Source: a virus
Length of the DNA stretch: 23,220 bases
IMG/VR virus record: IMGVR_UViG_3300042987_001283
Location: 1-23,220 of that record
Direction: 5' to 3' (one strand)
Both the position numbers and the translations under genes were made by a program. Numbering within the stretch: position 1 is the stretch's first letter; the number at the start of each line of letters is the position of its first letter. Positions 22,361 to 23,220 of this stretch are shown here, piece by piece. Under the pieces are notes generated by a model. It worked only from the letters and a program-made list of their open reading frames with translations. It made no database searches and had not been told where the DNA came from.

Positions 22361-23220
22361 ATGAAAAAAAAATTTCCTCGCGTGCCGAAGCTATGCAGGC
22401 ACAAGGCGCGCGACCTTGGATTCGTTACCGATCCAGAAACTAAAAAAGAAATATACCTCGGCCCATGGGGAGCGCACGAAACGCGCCGCGCTTACGAGCG
22501 CTGGGTGGCTGATTATATTGCAAGCCGCGACGTTCAACATCCATTGCCACGCGGCGAAGGTACGATCAAGCAACTGGTCGAAAAGTACATTCTTTTTGCG
22601 CGCGACTATTACCGAAAGCCTGGAACGCGGACAGTAACCAGCGAGTATAATTGCGTGCGCCAGGCGCTTCTCGAATTAAAGAACTGGTTTGACGTTTCTT
22701 GCGCCGAGTTTAAACCATCCGATCTTATCGCCGTTCGCCAACAAGTTATTGACCGCAAGCAAGTAAGCCAGAACGGCAAGCCATCGAGCAAGCAGCTATC
22801 TATCAGCACCATCAACGCAATCATAACGCGCTTAAAGCGGATGTTTAAAAAAGGCGTCGAGTGGGAATTCGTACCGGCGGCAACATGGCAGGCGCTTTCC
22901 TGCGTGGCAAATTTATCCTGGCGAACTGCGCCTAACCTGAGAGATACCGCGCCAATCAAGCCGGTTGATATTGAACACGTTCGCGCGGTCATGCCTTATT
23001 TAAAGCCAAAGTTTCAGTTGATGCTTGAAACGCACCTTCAAACTGGAATGCGCATAACGGAGCTATGCTCGATGCGCTGGCGCGAAATCAGCAAATATAA
23101 CGAAGCGCTTTACGCGTACAAGCCAACCGAGCATAAGACCAAACACCGCGGCGTTGACAAGGTTATCTTCCTGCGCGCGGAACTGGTCGAGCGTATGCGC
23201 GAGCTACCGCGCCGCGGTGC
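22361..23220 (+). CDS. int: Tyrosine-family integrase, truncated by the window edge
   Basis: Site-specific recombinase inserting the phage at the tRNA-Pro site. ATG 22361 follows GGGAGGAA. The 286 visible residues comprise an N-terminal arm-binding-like domain (about 1-60, PRVPKLCRHKARDLG and EIYLGPWGAHETRRAYERW), a core-binding helical domain (about 66-190) and the start of the catalytic domain. This has the first catalytic Arg (Arg231) in LQTGMRITELCSMRW and the beta-hairpin Lys (Lys259 or Lys261) in YKPTEHKTKHRG. The His-x-x-Arg box and the Tyr nucleophile lie beyond 23220. The N-terminal and hairpin motifs are those I associate with planctomycete integrases. Confidence 0.93.
   Translation, partial: MKKKFPRVPKLCRHKARDLGFVTDPETKKEIYLGPWGAHETRRAYERWVADYIASRDVQHPLPRGEGTIKQLVEKYILFARDYYRKPGTRTVTSEYNCVRQALLELKNWFDVSCAEFKPSDLIAVRQQVIDRKQVSQNGKPSSKQLSISTINAIITRLKRMFKKGVEWEFVPAATWQALSCVANLSWRTAPNLRDTAPIKPVDIEHVRAVMPYLKPKFQLMLETHLQTGMRITELCSMRWREISKYNEALYAYKPTEHKTKHRGVDKVIFLRAELVERMRELPRRG

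Overview
The window is the structural and integration half of a temperate tailed phage of HK97-like siphovirus type. Every gene is on the + strand, tightly packed and mostly translationally coupled (ATGA, TTGA or GTGA overlaps). The likely host is a planctomycete. This is an inference from memory of protein families, resting mainly on the integrase (N-terminal 'LCRHKARDLGFV...IYLGPWG' block and catalytic-domain 'YKPTEHKTKHRG' block), supported by the C39-like protein and the Cys-rich protein/glycosyltransferase pair. No database was searched.

Layout. 72-4294: terminase small subunit (P27 type), terminase large subunit, portal and prohead protease, closed by a strong intrinsic terminator (4328-4365). 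4366-4530: a promoter and a highly structured leader whose last hairpin buries the ribosome-binding site of the major capsid gene. 4531-9017: capsid, head-tail connectors, tail terminator, tail tube and the two tail-assembly chaperone frames joined by an A_AAA_AAC -1 frameshift site. 9021-14702: tape measure (751 aa, predicting a tail near 110 nm), an unidentified tail protein, a coiled-coil fibre and an AT-rich Cys-motif protein. 14699-15738: a Cys-rich small protein and a GT-A glycosyltransferase, embedded in the tail module. 15808-18889: a second fibre module ending in a tail-collar protein and a small unknown. 18957-20934: a candidate lysis module (secreted and anchored C39-like cysteine-peptidase protein, two-TM holin-like protein, 45-aa membrane protein). 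20931-21744: an unknown acidic protein and a double zinc-ribbon protein.

21745-22360 has no gene. It holds ten copies of GTACGGAA, a 42-bp block identical in form to the anticodon-loop-to-3'-end half of a tRNA-Pro (GGG), and a 44-bp imperfect palindrome. Then comes a tyrosine integrase that runs off the right edge. Because repeats lie on both sides of the tRNA-like core and no tRNA 5' half is present, this reads as an intact attP, so the sequence is more likely circular or virion phage DNA than an integrated prophage.

Three intergenic regions (before the capsid, before the second fibre module and before the lysis module) share a promoter-like element, GCAATTT followed 18-19 bp later by GGT, giving TTGnnA-like and TAnnAT-like boxes 16-17 bp apart. 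This suggests late genes are divided among a small family of promoters. The most unusual items are this promoter family, the capsid leader RNA, the repeat-rich attP and the glycosyltransferase cassette.
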